DNA from: Labilibaculum antarcticum
Lineage (GTDB): Bacteria > Bacteroidota > Bacteroidia > Bacteroidales > Marinifilaceae
Length of the DNA stretch: 64,000 bases
Assembly (NCBI RefSeq): GCF_002356295.1
Contig: NZ_AP018042.1
Span: forward strand, 1,086,361-1,150,360
Direction: 5' to 3'
Shown here: piece after piece, positions 16,874 through 26,301 of the stretch
Layout of the letters: each line of letters starts with the position of its first letter
Position numbering within the stretch: the stretch's first letter is position 1
Made by a program: the position numbers and the translations under genes
Notes under the pieces: generated by a model
Database searches by the model: none
What the model saw: only the letters and a program-made list of their open reading frames with translations
Told to the model about the DNA's origin: nothing

Positions 16874-16909
16874 AAAAAGCAGAAAACCATATGGATTTCT
16901 GCTTTTTTT
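16874..16909 (+). terminator. Intrinsic terminator of the sulfite-reductase/siroheme operon
   Basis: A 12-bp stem AAAAAGCAGAAA / TTTCTGCTTTTT with a 10-nt loop and a T7 tract. It lies 84 bp after cobA. Confidence 0.9.
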
Positions 16910-16984
16910 ATTTAAGCTGTAACTTAATTATTACTCACAGCGTCTTATATACTGATTAACATTTTCACTTAAAACACAATACAA

Positions 16985-17710
16985 ATGAAAAAATTTATTC
17001 AAAAGGCCTCCCTTCTAATTGTAGGTCTTACTTTCCTGTTGGCAGGAAATACAAATGCTCAATTCTGGGGCGAAAAAGGGAATGGTAATGTTCAAACACA
17101 AGATCGTGAAATTGGAGCTTTCACTGCAATATCTGCAAGTATGGGTCTTAATGTATATGTACTTCAGGGCGATAAGGAATCGGTAAGTGTTGAAGCAGAC
17201 GAAAACCTGATGGAATACATTGTTACCAAAGTAAAAGGAAACGAGCTGGTTCTTAAGGTAGATGGTACTATTCGCAAGGCCACTAAAATGGATGTTTATG
17301 TAACCCTGGTAAATGTTACTGAAATTCACGTTTCAAGCGGTGCCGATTTCGAAACCAGAGACATGATAAACGCAGATAAATTAGATATTTCGGTAAGCAG
17401 TGGTGCTGATGCCAAAATGGAATTAAACGCAAAAGAATTAAGTTGCACTGTCAGCTCTGGTGCTAATGCGACCCTTAGTGGAAAAGCTGATTATTTTGCT
17501 GGAAAAGCAAGCAGTGGCAGCGATTTAAGAGCAAAACAACTAATCGCAAAAATCTGTAAAGCGAAAGCTTCCAGTGGCGGTGACGTTACTGTTTATGCTG
17601 AAGAAGAAATTGAGGCTCACGCCAGTTCTGGTGGAGATGTTAGCTACTATGGCAATCCTACAAAAGTAAACGTAAGTGACTCAAGCGGTGGAGATGTTAA
17701 TCGTCGTTAG
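16985..17710 (+). CDS. Secreted head-GIN domain protein (DUF2807)
   Basis: 241 aa. A signal peptide (about 1-25, ending LLAGNTNAQ) is followed by a beta-helical domain with repeated S-S-G-A/G-D motifs (HVSSGADFET, SVSSGADAKM, SSGGDVTVYA, SSGGDVSYYG). This matches the head GIN / putative auto-transporter adhesin family, which is common in Bacteroidota, surface or periplasmic, and of unknown function. It is monocistronic between two strong terminators. Confidence 0.9.
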   Translation: MKKFIQKASLLIVGLTFLLAGNTNAQFWGEKGNGNVQTQDREIGAFTAISASMGLNVYVLQGDKESVSVEADENLMEYIVTKVKGNELVLKVDGTIRKATKMDVYVTLVNVTEIHVSSGADFETRDMINADKLDISVSSGADAKMELNAKELSCTVSSGANATLSGKADYFAGKASSGSDLRAKQLIAKICKAKASSGGDVTVYAEEEIEAHASSGGDVSYYGNPTKVNVSDSSGGDVNRR

Positions 17711-17716
17711 AGCTAC

Positions 17717-17749
17717 AAAGAGGCATTCCCGAAAAGGAATGCCTCTTTT
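17717..17749 (+). terminator. Intrinsic terminator after the head-GIN gene
   Basis: A 13-bp stem AAAGAGGCATTCC / GGAATGCCTCTTT with a short loop and trailing T residues, starting 7 bp after the stop codon. Confidence 0.92.
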
Positions 17750-17788
17750 AATTCTTAGGACTTATTGAGATAGGAAATCGTTTTCTTT

Positions 17789-17838
17789 CTACCACAGAGA
17801 GCACAGAGGTGCACAGAGGTAATTGCATCCGTGGTTTA
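17789..17838. repeat. CACAGAG-type intergenic repeat
   Basis: Contains CCACAGAGAGCACAGAGG and GCACAGAGG followed by CCGTGGTTTAAA. It is the reverse-orientation relative of the CTTTGTG repeat before cobA and is non-coding. Confidence 0.5.
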
Positions 17839-17852
17839 AATTTCCTTTCGTA

Positions 17853-18089
17853 TTATTTCTTATTTTTCTTCTCTTCAACCTGTTTCAGATAGTCACCCAA
17901 TCCTTCAAAAGGCATGTGAGTTTTAGGAACACCCAATTTTGCTGAAGGATCGTTCGCCATCAAATCAACTTTACCCAAACACTTTGGACAACTTACTGTC
18001 TTGTGATTGGTGATCTCTAATATATTTACAATGATTTCGCACTTGCAATGCGGACAATCAACTATTACTTCATGATCGTTAAATTCCAT
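17853..18089 (-). CDS. Small zinc-ribbon protein
   Basis: 78 aa. Two CxxC pairs (CPHC at about 12-15 and CPKC at about 34-37) separated by 18 residues define a rubredoxin-like zinc ribbon. A flexible Lys-rich tail (KQVEEKKNKK) follows. No enzymatic domain is attached and I do not recognise a named family. It is preceded upstream by a large hairpin repeat array, so its promoter must lie within the roughly 100 bp between its start and the array. Confidence 0.7.
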   Translation of the reverse strand: MEFNDHEVIVDCPHCKCEIIVNILEITNHKTVSCPKCLGKVDLMANDPSAKLGVPKTHMPFEGLGDYLKQVEEKKNKK

Positions 18090-18218
18090 ACTTTCTTAAT
18101 TTTAAGTCTTGCTTGACAAAAGTATTGGAAAAATTGGAATATTCCTCCTATCCAATAGGTGAAAAAAATCCCGTTTCAGCATGCAAAAAGTCCGGGAGCT
18201 TCTTCTTTTATCTAGTTC

Positions 18219-18625
18219 AAAGCCTCCCCCATAACGGGATGCTCTGCTTTCATTGATTTCAGACCTTCCCCTGTTCGGGAAAGCTGTCTTTTTTTGATTT
18301 CAAGCTTTCCCCTCTTCGGGAAGGGTGTCTTTTTTTGATTTCAGCCCTTCCCCTCTTCGGGAAGGGTGTCTTTTTTTGATTTCAGCCCTTCCCCTGTTCG
18401 GGAAGGGTGTCTTTTTTTGATTTCAGACCTTCCCCTGTTCGGGAAGGGTCTCTTTTTCTGATTTCAAACTTTCCCCTGTTCGGGAAGGGTCTCTTTTTCT
18501 GATTTCAAACTTTCCCCTGTTCGGGAAGGGTCTCTTTTTTTGATTTCAAGCTTTCCCCAACACGGGAAAGCCCTTTTTTTTCTGGCTGAAGTTTTACCCA
18601 ATACGGGAAAGGTCATTTATTTTCG
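18219..18625. repeat. Tandem array of ten 41-bp hairpin units
   Basis: CGGG words occur at 18235, 18276, 18317, 18358, 18399, 18440, 18481, 18522, 18563 and 18604, exactly 41 bp apart. A typical unit has an inverted repeat (CCTTCCCC-TGTT-CGGGAAGG) followed on the plus strand by a T-rich tract and GATTTCA. Each unit therefore resembles an intrinsic terminator. Inner units are nearly identical and outer ones are degenerate. The 41-bp period is not a multiple of three, and no ORF spans the array. It lies between tex and the zinc-ribbon gene. Confidence 0.9.
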
Positions 18626-18640
18626 GCTGAAACTTTCCCA

Positions 18641-18836
18641 AATCATAATTTCAATCAGGCTGAAGGCCTGACACATCGGAACTTGGAGCATGGCCCCGAG
18701 GAAAGAATATTGGTTGGTATTAGTTGCACAAGGCCCGCATCGGTGGGTTAAGGATTGAAATGGAAACCCCACAGCGAGGAACGAGAGAGGAGTTGGAATG
18801 GAAAGCCTGACCCGAAGGGGAACCCCCAAATAATTA
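18641..18836. other. GC-rich structured intergenic element of unknown type
   Basis: About 195 bp, clearly more GC-rich than its surroundings. It contains a hairpin TCAGGC-TGAAG-GCCTGA (18655-18671), a longer-range pairing GTGGGTT / AACCCCAC (about 18744-18772), and a terminal CCCGAAGGGG. The minus strand has a 70-codon open frame, but its composition is not protein-like. It resembles dispersed REP/MITE-like elements or a structured RNA more than a gene. Confidence 0.5.
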
Positions 18837-18844
18837 TCTGCAAT

Positions 18845-18873
18845 AAAAATCCCCCGAATTATTCATTCGAGGG
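18845..18873 (-). terminator. Intrinsic terminator after tex
   Basis: Read on the minus strand: CCCTCGAAT, loop, ATTCGGGGG (one G-T pair), then ATTTTTATT. It lies 28 bp after the tex stop codon. Confidence 0.85.
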
Positions 18874-18900
18874 ACAAGTCATTTTTATTTTAAATCGGCA

Positions 18901-21033
18901 TTACTGCTCGCAATCTTTCATGGATAGTTGAATGCGTTTTCGGGCCACATCGACCTCGGTTACCTTCACGTTTACGTGCTGATGCAACTGAACCACATCG
19001 GCCGGGTTGGACACAAATCGATTGGCCAGTTGAGAGATATGAACCAAACCATCCTGCTTCACACCAACATCTACAAAGGCGCCAAAATTGGTGATATTGG
19101 TCACAATACCGGGCAATTCCATGCCCACTTCCAGCTGCTCTACCTTGTAAATTCCTTCCTTAAACTGGAACACTTTGATGATGGTTCGCGGATCGCGGCC
19201 CGGCTTTTCCAGTTCATCAATAATATCTTTAAGGGTAGGCAATCCTACCTCATCGCTCACATATTTATTCAGATCGATTTGCTTACGCAATTCCTTATCG
19301 GCAATTAAATCGGCCACCGAACATTTTAGGTCTTTCGCCATTTGCTTGACAATGCCATAAGATTCGGGATGCACGGCTGAGTTATCCAGCGGATTATCGG
19401 AATTGGGAATTCGAAGGAAACCGGCACATTGCTCGAATGCCTTTGCGCCCATTCGTTTCACTTTGGAGATCTCTTTACGAGTATTGAAAGGGCCGTTTTC
19501 GGCACGATAATCGACAATATTCTGAGCCAACTGTGGCCCCAACCCCGAAACATAATTCAGCAAGTGTTTGCTCGCAGTATTCAAATTAACACCCACCTTG
19601 TTTACACAAGATTCGACGACCTGATCGAGGCTTTGTTGCAGTAAATTCTGATCGACATCGTGCTGATACTGCCCAACACCTATGGATTTGGCTTCAATTT
19701 TCACCAACTCGGCCAAGGGATCCATTAAGCGGCGGCCAATGGAAATCGCACCGCGTACGGTAACATCATATTCGGGAAACTCTTCGCGGGCCACTTTCGA
19801 CGCTGAGTAAATGGAAGCTCCCGCCTCACTTACCACAAAAACCTGCAGCTTGCGATCGTAATGAAGGTTGGTCACAAACTTCTCAGTCTCTCTGCTCGCA
19901 GTTCCGTTTCCGATGGCAATGGCCTGAATGTTATAAGCCTCCACCAAATGAGTCAGCTTTTTAGCCGCCATACTGCCCTGATTTTGCGGCGGATGCGGAT
20001 AAATAGTTTCGTTGTGCAGCATATTCCCCTGAGCATCCAAACAAACCAGTTTGCAACCACTTCGGTATCCCGGATCTAAAGCCAAAACCCGTTTTTGGCC
20101 CAGCGGAGATGACAGAAGCAACTGTCTCAGGTTTTCTGAAAACACCCGAATGGCTTCCTTATCAGCCGCTTCTTTGGAACTGTTCGCAAATTCAGTTTCC
20201 AGTGACGATCCCAACAATCTTTTATAGGCATCTTTTACCGCAAGTTCAACTTGTTGTGAAGCGGCAGTATTTCCTTTCACAAAAATACGATCCAGACGAT
20301 CCAATACTTCCTCCTCATCGGGGGCAATGCTCACACGCAAAACGCCTTCGCCCTCGCCTCTTCGCAATGCCAGTATTCTATGAGAAGCAGCACGTTTCAA
20401 AGGCTCTTCCGACTCAAAATAGTCTTTGAATTTCTCGCCTTGCTCCTCTTTTCCTTTTACCACTTTGGAGCGGATTACCGCCTGACGCTGAAATATACTG
20501 CGGACCGAATTTCGGGCCACTTCATTCTCATTCACCCATTCGGCAATAATATCGCGCGCGCCTTGCAGTGCTTCCGAGGTGTTTGGCACTTCATCAGACA
20601 AAAACTCTGCAGCACGAGCTTCAACATCACGTTCCTCCTGCTTCATCAGGATTTTCGCCAATGGCTCAAGTCCTTTATCCCTGGCTTTTACGGCTTTGGT
20701 TTTCCGCTTTAGCTTGTAGGGCAAATAGATATCTTCCAACTTATTTAGCTCTCCACAACCCATAATGCGTTGCTTCAATTCATCGGTCAGCTTGTCCTGT
20801 TTCTCAATGGAATCAAGTATGCTGTCGCGACGCTTATCCAGCTCCGTTAGGCGGCCAATTTCATCTTTAATATCGCCGATTTGAACTTCATCCAAACTGC
20901 CGGTCATCTCCTTTCTGTATCGGGAAATAAATGGCAGAGTAGCCCCTTCGCTTAGAAGTTGCAAGGTGTTTTCGACCTGAAAAGCCTGCAACTGCAAGCT
21001 TTTCTTAATGTGATCTACGTATTTTCGTGTCAT
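18901..21033 (-). CDS. tex: Tex-family RNA-binding transcription accessory protein
   Basis: 710 aa, typical Tex length. The N-terminal helical region is followed by a YqgF-like RNase H fold (about 320-440, VLALDPGYRSGCKLVCLD), a helix-hairpin-helix module (about 490-560, LNYVSGLGPQLAQNIVDYR) and a C-terminal S1 RNA-binding domain (about 635-706, MELPGIVTNITNFGAFVDVG). Tex and Spt6 relatives associate with RNA polymerase. The gene appears to be the last of a minus-strand run and ends at its own terminator, 28 bp after the PPOX-like gene. Confidence 0.96.
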   Translation of the reverse strand: MTRKYVDHIKKSLQLQAFQVENTLQLLSEGATLPFISRYRKEMTGSLDEVQIGDIKDEIGRLTELDKRRDSILDSIEKQDKLTDELKQRIMGCGELNKLEDIYLPYKLKRKTKAVKARDKGLEPLAKILMKQEERDVEARAAEFLSDEVPNTSEALQGARDIIAEWVNENEVARNSVRSIFQRQAVIRSKVVKGKEEQGEKFKDYFESEEPLKRAASHRILALRRGEGEGVLRVSIAPDEEEVLDRLDRIFVKGNTAASQQVELAVKDAYKRLLGSSLETEFANSSKEAADKEAIRVFSENLRQLLLSSPLGQKRVLALDPGYRSGCKLVCLDAQGNMLHNETIYPHPPQNQGSMAAKKLTHLVEAYNIQAIAIGNGTASRETEKFVTNLHYDRKLQVFVVSEAGASIYSASKVAREEFPEYDVTVRGAISIGRRLMDPLAELVKIEAKSIGVGQYQHDVDQNLLQQSLDQVVESCVNKVGVNLNTASKHLLNYVSGLGPQLAQNIVDYRAENGPFNTRKEISKVKRMGAKAFEQCAGFLRIPNSDNPLDNSAVHPESYGIVKQMAKDLKCSVADLIADKELRKQIDLNKYVSDEVGLPTLKDIIDELEKPGRDPRTIIKVFQFKEGIYKVEQLEVGMELPGIVTNITNFGAFVDVGVKQDGLVHISQLANRFVSNPADVVQLHQHVNVKVTEVDVARKRIQLSMKDCEQ

Positions 21034-21060
21034 GTTATTTTGATAATAAGACTGTACTTT

Positions 21061-22263
21061 TTAGCTGTTATTTTTCATGTATCGCTCACATTCATTCACC
21101 GAACGCTCAACACAATCTTCTAACGAAAGTCCGTTAAAATAATTGCCAGTCAAATAAATTCCAGTTTCTTCAATCAGGCTTTGGATGTCCTGAATTCTTT
21201 TCCCGTGTCCCAAGTCGAGCACAGGCAATCGATGATTGGCGACAATTGTTTCGCCCAAATCAGATTCATCAACACTTAGCATTTTAGCCATTAAAGCTTC
21301 CTGCTCCCTTTTCGGGATATTGTTTTCTTCGAAATGGAATGCAAATCCTCTCGATTCATCATGCTCCATCACATCCCTTGTTACCATCGAAAGGCATGTG
21401 CCTTGCAAAGGAATAATAAAGGAAACCGGATCGAACGCCAATTTTTCCTTTGGCAGAACAACGGTTCTTGATAAAATATTTTTGGTGGTATATTCTTTCA
21501 GCTTCGAAGACAATTCGGAGTTGATGCCGGCCAATAAATTTCCGGCAACCGATGGAGTGACTGCAAAGGCAATATCTTTGGCGGTAAATTTTTCTCCTGA
21601 TTCTGTTGTAACGCTCACTTGATTCTCTTTTTGAACGTCAACAACTTTCTGCCCTGTAAGAACAGTTATATTTTCAGTTTCGGTCAATGCATTCATAAAA
21701 CTTTGCATTCCCTTTTTCAGGATAAAGCTTTTAGGATGCTCCTTGCTTTTTGTTTTTCTTCGTTTCAGAAAGAATTCTGCAGAAAAGGCATCTGCATTTT
21801 GAACTATTACGGCACTAAACATGCGGCTAAAAACCTTGTCGTAATTCTTTTTGCCAACAATATTCCCAAAGTATTCTTTTACCGTTTTTCCGTCACGCTT
21901 CGAGAAAAACAGCTTTGGCCCTGATGTCAGCAATTCCCATTTACTAACCCGCGACATGATTTTCTCATGTTTATCGGTGAAAACTTTCATGCCCACCTTG
22001 GCTCTTGGCTCAATGCTTGGCTCCAAACCTGAAGACTGAATCAGACCAATCAGGTTTGTGTAAGAAGCGTAAAAGGTATGTGCTCCCATTTCAACCCAAA
22101 AATCATTTTTATCATGATAATGGGTATTTAAACAACCGCCAATTCGATTATCACCTTCTAATACCAGTACTTGTTTCCCTTTTTGGGCAACTTGATAGGC
22201 GAGGCTTAGTCCGCTAATGCCGGCGCCTACCACAATCATGTCGTATACTTTAGTGTGGGTCAT
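21061..22263 (-). CDS. FAD-dependent protoporphyrinogen-oxidase-like protein
   Basis: 400 aa. The FAD-binding motif VVGAGISGLSLAYQVAQKGK lies at about 11-30, followed by EGDNRIGGCLNT. The C-terminal FAD segment (ETGIYLTGNYFNGLSLEDCV) is typical of the amine oxidase / HemY-PPOX superfamily. It probably oxidises protoporphyrinogen or coproporphyrinogen in heme synthesis, but other flavin amine oxidases look similar. No other heme genes are adjacent apart from the siroheme genes, which are 5 kb away on the other strand. Confidence 0.75.
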   Translation of the reverse strand: MTHTKVYDMIVVGAGISGLSLAYQVAQKGKQVLVLEGDNRIGGCLNTHYHDKNDFWVEMGAHTFYASYTNLIGLIQSSGLEPSIEPRAKVGMKVFTDKHEKIMSRVSKWELLTSGPKLFFSKRDGKTVKEYFGNIVGKKNYDKVFSRMFSAVIVQNADAFSAEFFLKRRKTKSKEHPKSFILKKGMQSFMNALTETENITVLTGQKVVDVQKENQVSVTTESGEKFTAKDIAFAVTPSVAGNLLAGINSELSSKLKEYTTKNILSRTVVLPKEKLAFDPVSFIIPLQGTCLSMVTRDVMEHDESRGFAFHFEENNIPKREQEALMAKMLSVDESDLGETIVANHRLPVLDLGHGKRIQDIQSLIEETGIYLTGNYFNGLSLEDCVERSVNECERYMKNNS

Positions 22264-22292
22264 GATTTGGGTTTGTTTGGGTTAGTTTGGCT

Positions 22293-23486
22293 TTATTTCT
22301 TTTTGAAAGATCTCTTCTTTCCTCCACCGCTATAAGTCTTTGGATTGTAAACCGGAGCCTCTCCCAACTCTTCGGGTACGGGAATTTTATAAACTTCAGA
22401 CTCTATAAGTTCTTCAATTTTCTTAAAATCACTCTGATCTTTCGGAGTTATTAAGGTAATCGCAACACCTTCGGTTTCCGCTCTGGCTGTTCGTCCAACT
22501 CTATGCACATAATCCTCAGCATCGTGGGGTACATCAAAATTAATCACCAAGTCGATTGAATCGATATCAATTCCCCGGGCAATAATATCGGTAGCCACCA
22601 AAATCTGATACTTGCGGTTTTTGAAATCCCGAAGAACATCTTCACGCTCTTTTTGTTCCAAATCGGATTGAATTCCTGCCGCTTTAAATTTATTCCTTAT
22701 TAGCTCTTTGGTAATTGCTTTTACATTCAGCTTGGTGGCAGAGAAAATAATAACACTTTTGATGTCTTTGCCTTTCAACAAATGATTTATCAAAGGAATT
22801 TTTTGCTCAGGATAAAGCATATATGCCGCCTGCAAAACACCTGCTGCCGGCTTCGACATGGCAATATTGATACTTTCAGGCTCATTCATCATGGTATTCG
22901 CAAGCTCGCGAATTTTGGATGGCATGGTAGCCGAAAACATTAGATTCTGGCGTTCTTTTGGCAAATAATTTATGATTTGCATTAAATCGTCAAAGAATCC
23001 CATATCCAGCATTCTATCCGCCTCATCTAAAATTAAATGCTTTAATTTCGTTGTGTTTACATACCCCAAACTCAAATGAGAGATCATTCGTCCGGGAGTG
23101 GCAATTACGATATCTGCACCTTCCATTAATCCCCGTTTCTGCTGATCCCAAACCGAGGAATCTCCGCCTCCATAAACAGAAAGTGATGTGATCGATACAA
23201 AATAGCCAAAACCCTCCATTTGCTGATCAATTTGCATGGCCAGTTCACGGGTCGGCACTAAAATTAAAGTACTGAAACCATCAATTTTATTTTTTTGTAT
23301 TTTATCCATTATTGGCAACAAATAGGCTGCGGTTTTCCCGGTGCCTGTTTGTGCACAACAAATTAAATCCTTATTGGCGATGATTTGCGGTATAGCAAGT
23401 TCCTGAACTGGAGAAGGAGTTTCAAACCCCATGGAATCAAGTCCATCCATTAATTCAGGCGTAAAGTTAAATTCAGAAAATTTCAA
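22293..23486 (-). CDS. DEAD-box RNA helicase (RhlE-like)
   Basis: 397 aa. All motifs are present: Q motif (FETPSPVQELAIPQI), Walker A AQTGTGKT (about 44-51), PTRELA, TPGR, DEAD, SAT, and motif VI HRVGRTAR. The short basic tail ends GGGKKRSFKKK. RhlE-type helicases take part in ribosome assembly and RNA decay. It lies 30 bp upstream of the PPOX-like gene on the same strand. Confidence 0.95.
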   Translation of the reverse strand: MKFSEFNFTPELMDGLDSMGFETPSPVQELAIPQIIANKDLICCAQTGTGKTAAYLLPIMDKIQKNKIDGFSTLILVPTRELAMQIDQQMEGFGYFVSITSLSVYGGGDSSVWDQQKRGLMEGADIVIATPGRMISHLSLGYVNTTKLKHLILDEADRMLDMGFFDDLMQIINYLPKERQNLMFSATMPSKIRELANTMMNEPESINIAMSKPAAGVLQAAYMLYPEQKIPLINHLLKGKDIKSVIIFSATKLNVKAITKELIRNKFKAAGIQSDLEQKEREDVLRDFKNRKYQILVATDIIARGIDIDSIDLVINFDVPHDAEDYVHRVGRTARAETEGVAITLITPKDQSDFKKIEELIESEVYKIPVPEELGEAPVYNPKTYSGGGKKRSFKKK

Positions 23487-23609
23487 TTTTTTTCGATTTA
23501 CTTATTCGTGACTGGGTTCTCTACACTGAAAACCAACTATATATCAAGCGACAGGGAAGATACAAAAAAGTGAAATCTCTTCACCAATTCCCGTGTAAAA
23601 ATATCTATG

Positions 23610-24797
23610 CTACTCTACATATAATACCAATCCTTTCAGGTATTCTCCCTCGGGATGGTAAATATTAACAGGATGATCAGCCGGTTGTGTTAACTGGTGA
23701 AGAATGCGTACGGTTCTTCCTGCAGTGGCAGCCGCCTCAAAAATGGCTTTGCGAAAATCTTCTCTACTAACCGCCTGCGAACAAGAGAAAGTAAACATGA
23801 TACCACCACTTTTGATCTTTTCAAATCCTATTGTATTTAATCGTCGGTATCCCTTCAAAGCATTCGCTAACACCTTTTTGTGTTTCGCAAAAGCTGGTGG
23901 ATCCAAAACGATCAAGTCATATTTCCCTCCTGATTTATCAAGATATTTAAATGCATCTTCTGAAAAAGCTTCATGTCGGGTATCTCCCGGGAAATTTAAT
24001 TCAACATTTTCTTTTGTGATCTCAATGGCTCGTGCCGAACTATCTACCGAATGCACTAAATCGGCGCCACCACGCATGGCATAAAACGAAAATCCACCGG
24101 TATAGCAAAACATATTTAGTACCGAACGTCCCTTTGCATATTGCTCGAAAAGATTTCTGTTCTCACGCTGATCGATAAAAAAGCCTGTTTTTTGTCCTTT
24201 TAACCAATCAACATTAAATTTCAATCCATTTTCTAAAGCAACAAACGAATCTACCTCTCCATACAAATATTCATTTTTAGGTTCAATTCCTGATTTAAAA
24301 GGGATTGTTCCTTCCGATTTATCGTAAACAGCTTTTAAATCATCACCTAGAACGGCTAATAATGCGTTGGTAATATCTTCGCGATGCAAATACATACCTA
24401 CCGAATGACATTGAATGACAGCAGTTCCTGCATAAAAGTCAATAATCAGTCCTGATAATCCATCTCCTTCGCCATGAACCAAACGAAAAACATTATTGTT
24501 GGCAGTTCCATACAAGCCAATCGCTTTTCGCACTTTACAGGCCGATTCGAATTTACTCACCCAAAAATCAAGATTGATTTCGGTTTCCTCAAAGGAAATA
24601 ATTCTCACCACGATAGATCCGATGGCAATATGCCCGATCCCTAAAAACTCTTCATTTGCCGAATAAACAGCAACCAAATCACCTTCTTCCAAGCCTTCGT
24701 CTACTCTACTTACGGCTCCTGAAAATATCCAGGGATGAAATCGTTTAATAGAATATTCTCTCCCTTGCTTAAGGATCACTTTTGGGTAATTTATCAT
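23610..24797 (-). CDS. rlmI: 23S rRNA m5C methyltransferase, RlmI-like
   Basis: 395 aa. An N-terminal PUA domain (about 1-75, with the RFHPWIFSGAV segment) is followed by an EEHEE linker domain and a Rossmann methyltransferase (NMFCYTGGFSFYAM at about 230-243, DPPAFAKHK at about 300-308). The catalytic cysteine lies in FSCSQAVSREDF. RlmI modifies C1962 of 23S rRNA in E. coli. Relatives of similar length exist, so position specificity is inferred. It sits in a minus-strand group of RNA-related genes. Confidence 0.92.
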   Translation of the reverse strand: MINYPKVILKQGREYSIKRFHPWIFSGAVSRVDEGLEEGDLVAVYSANEEFLGIGHIAIGSIVVRIISFEETEINLDFWVSKFESACKVRKAIGLYGTANNNVFRLVHGEGDGLSGLIIDFYAGTAVIQCHSVGMYLHREDITNALLAVLGDDLKAVYDKSEGTIPFKSGIEPKNEYLYGEVDSFVALENGLKFNVDWLKGQKTGFFIDQRENRNLFEQYAKGRSVLNMFCYTGGFSFYAMRGGADLVHSVDSSARAIEITKENVELNFPGDTRHEAFSEDAFKYLDKSGGKYDLIVLDPPAFAKHKKVLANALKGYRRLNTIGFEKIKSGGIMFTFSCSQAVSREDFRKAIFEAAATAGRTVRILHQLTQPADHPVNIYHPEGEYLKGLVLYVE

Positions 24798-24942
24798 TTT
24801 GGAAATTTCTTTTTCTGATTGAATGGAGACAAATCTGATCGGGAAAAGTTTCCCTATCGACCAGCCCCTTAACTTTAATTACTCAAATTCAACGACTTTA
24901 AAAGCGTACTGCGGTATAATTCGTTCACTAAAACGTTACTTC

Positions 24943-25527
24943 TTACTTAATTGAAGTTTTTAGCTTTTCAAATATTTTCAACGACACCCATGCATCAGTA
25001 GCTGCGTATTTCAACTGTCCGACACTCAACTCTTCTGCTTCCCAGTTGGAAACTTGCTGACGCTTCGAAATTCTGAAATTAAGAACAATAGCAGAAAGCT
25101 TTTTCAATGAAAAACTCTCGATCCCAAATTTCAAGACATACTCTTGCAATTCAAGAAAGCCATTGGCGTCAAAATCATTTAATTTTTGCAAACCTCTGAT
25201 GTCATCTTTGATAGCTGCACCCACCTTTATGATTTGCGGATCAGCAAGAAGATCCATTAATTGAACCGGCAATCCGATTTTATTGATCCTGAAAAGGAAA
25301 GTTTTAGAATTTGCCGCTAATTGTAGCAAGGCAACATCATTCACTCTTCCCTTTTTAAACGAAGGACGTGTTTCTGTATCGAATCCCAAAATTGGAAATT
25401 TTTTCAAATAATGAACCGCTTCGTCCAGTTCCATGTCTTGATCGACCAAAACAATTTCCCCATCAAAAGCCTGTAATGGCAATTCGTTTACTTCTTCGCT
25501 TGTAATTGATTTCTGAAATGGTAACAT
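24943..25527 (-). CDS. 3'-5' exonuclease, RNase D-like
   Basis: 194 aa, a single DEDDy domain. Exo I is GFDTETRPSF (about 48-57), Exo II is KVGAAIKDDIRGL, and Exo III is YAATDAWVSLKIF with the catalytic Tyr/Asp. There is no HRDC domain, so it is a minimal RNase D/WRN-exo type. It lies upstream of rlmI and 44 bp downstream of the DUF5063 gene on the same strand. This neighbourhood recurs in Bacteroidota and suggests an RNA-processing role. Confidence 0.88.
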   Translation of the reverse strand: MLPFQKSITSEEVNELPLQAFDGEIVLVDQDMELDEAVHYLKKFPILGFDTETRPSFKKGRVNDVALLQLAANSKTFLFRINKIGLPVQLMDLLADPQIIKVGAAIKDDIRGLQKLNDFDANGFLELQEYVLKFGIESFSLKKLSAIVLNFRISKRQQVSNWEAEELSVGQLKYAATDAWVSLKIFEKLKTSIK

Positions 25528-25571
25528 TTAGTACTCCTTTTCTATGGAAAACATGAATTTATTTTCCTGAT

Positions 25572-26201
25572 CTACTGATCGTCTTCTCCCCACTCTCTTT
25601 TCCTCTGCGAAAAAATTGAGTTACTTAAATCGATATTCTCTGATTTTGAGTCATTAGAATCGTCTATCTCTTCATCGAGATTTTCGTTTTTGGCCACTAA
25701 ACTATGGATAAATCGCAATGAATTTACCAAGTTTTGTCCCCAGTGTTGATAAAAACTATTGTTTAAATCCCACAATGCTTCGTTCATCACATCCATTGTA
25801 CCAATTCGATACGAGGTAAGGAAATCCTTTAAATCCTGATAAATATCGGCAAAATTTTCTGAAACCGAAATAATAACAGGAGTTTCGCTATACTCCATAT
25901 CGTCTTCAAAAACTTCAAGATACTGATCGTGAGCTCCCATTTTACTCTGAACAGAAGAATGAATAAACGCCCAATCTGATTCAGAAACAAATTTCTCAAT
26001 TTCTTCCTCTAAGTCTGTTTCATTTTTAGGTAACAAACATGCCTTTAGATAAAGGAGTGGCAATAATTTCTGAGATTTTTCAATAAATTCAATCTTTGAT
26101 ACCTTAGCACAGGTTTCCAACATCGAACAAAACTCATTTGCAATTGTTACAAACTCAATAACATTTTTTGAATAAACAATATGGTCAAACTGATCTTTCA
26201 T
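25572..26201 (-). CDS. DUF5063 domain protein
   Basis: 209 aa. The family is recognised by the N-terminal YSKNVIEFVTIANEFCSML and the central helical repeats to about 175. An acidic, Ser/Asn-rich tail follows. It is soluble with no catalytic motif visible. Its function is unknown. It lies between recQ and the RNase D-like gene on the same strand. Confidence 0.8.
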   Translation of the reverse strand: MKDQFDHIVYSKNVIEFVTIANEFCSMLETCAKVSKIEFIEKSQKLLPLLYLKACLLPKNETDLEEEIEKFVSESDWAFIHSSVQSKMGAHDQYLEVFEDDMEYSETPVIISVSENFADIYQDLKDFLTSYRIGTMDVMNEALWDLNNSFYQHWGQNLVNSLRFIHSLVAKNENLDEEIDDSNDSKSENIDLSNSIFSQRKREWGEDDQ

Positions 26202-26301
26202 TTTCTATTTAATACGATAAGAATGCAAAAATAACAAGATTTTACGAATATAATGGCAGAATAGCAAGATACTACTGCTTACAAAAGAATAAAAGAAGGT
26301 A

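Noticed and set aside
18219-18625. CRISPR array
   Set aside because: Repeat units are contiguous and differ by point changes; there are no unique spacers and no cas genes.
18617-18829. 70-codon gene on the minus strand
   Set aside because: It lies entirely in a GC-rich structured repeat block, has no recognisable domain, and its start and codon use do not resemble the neighbours.
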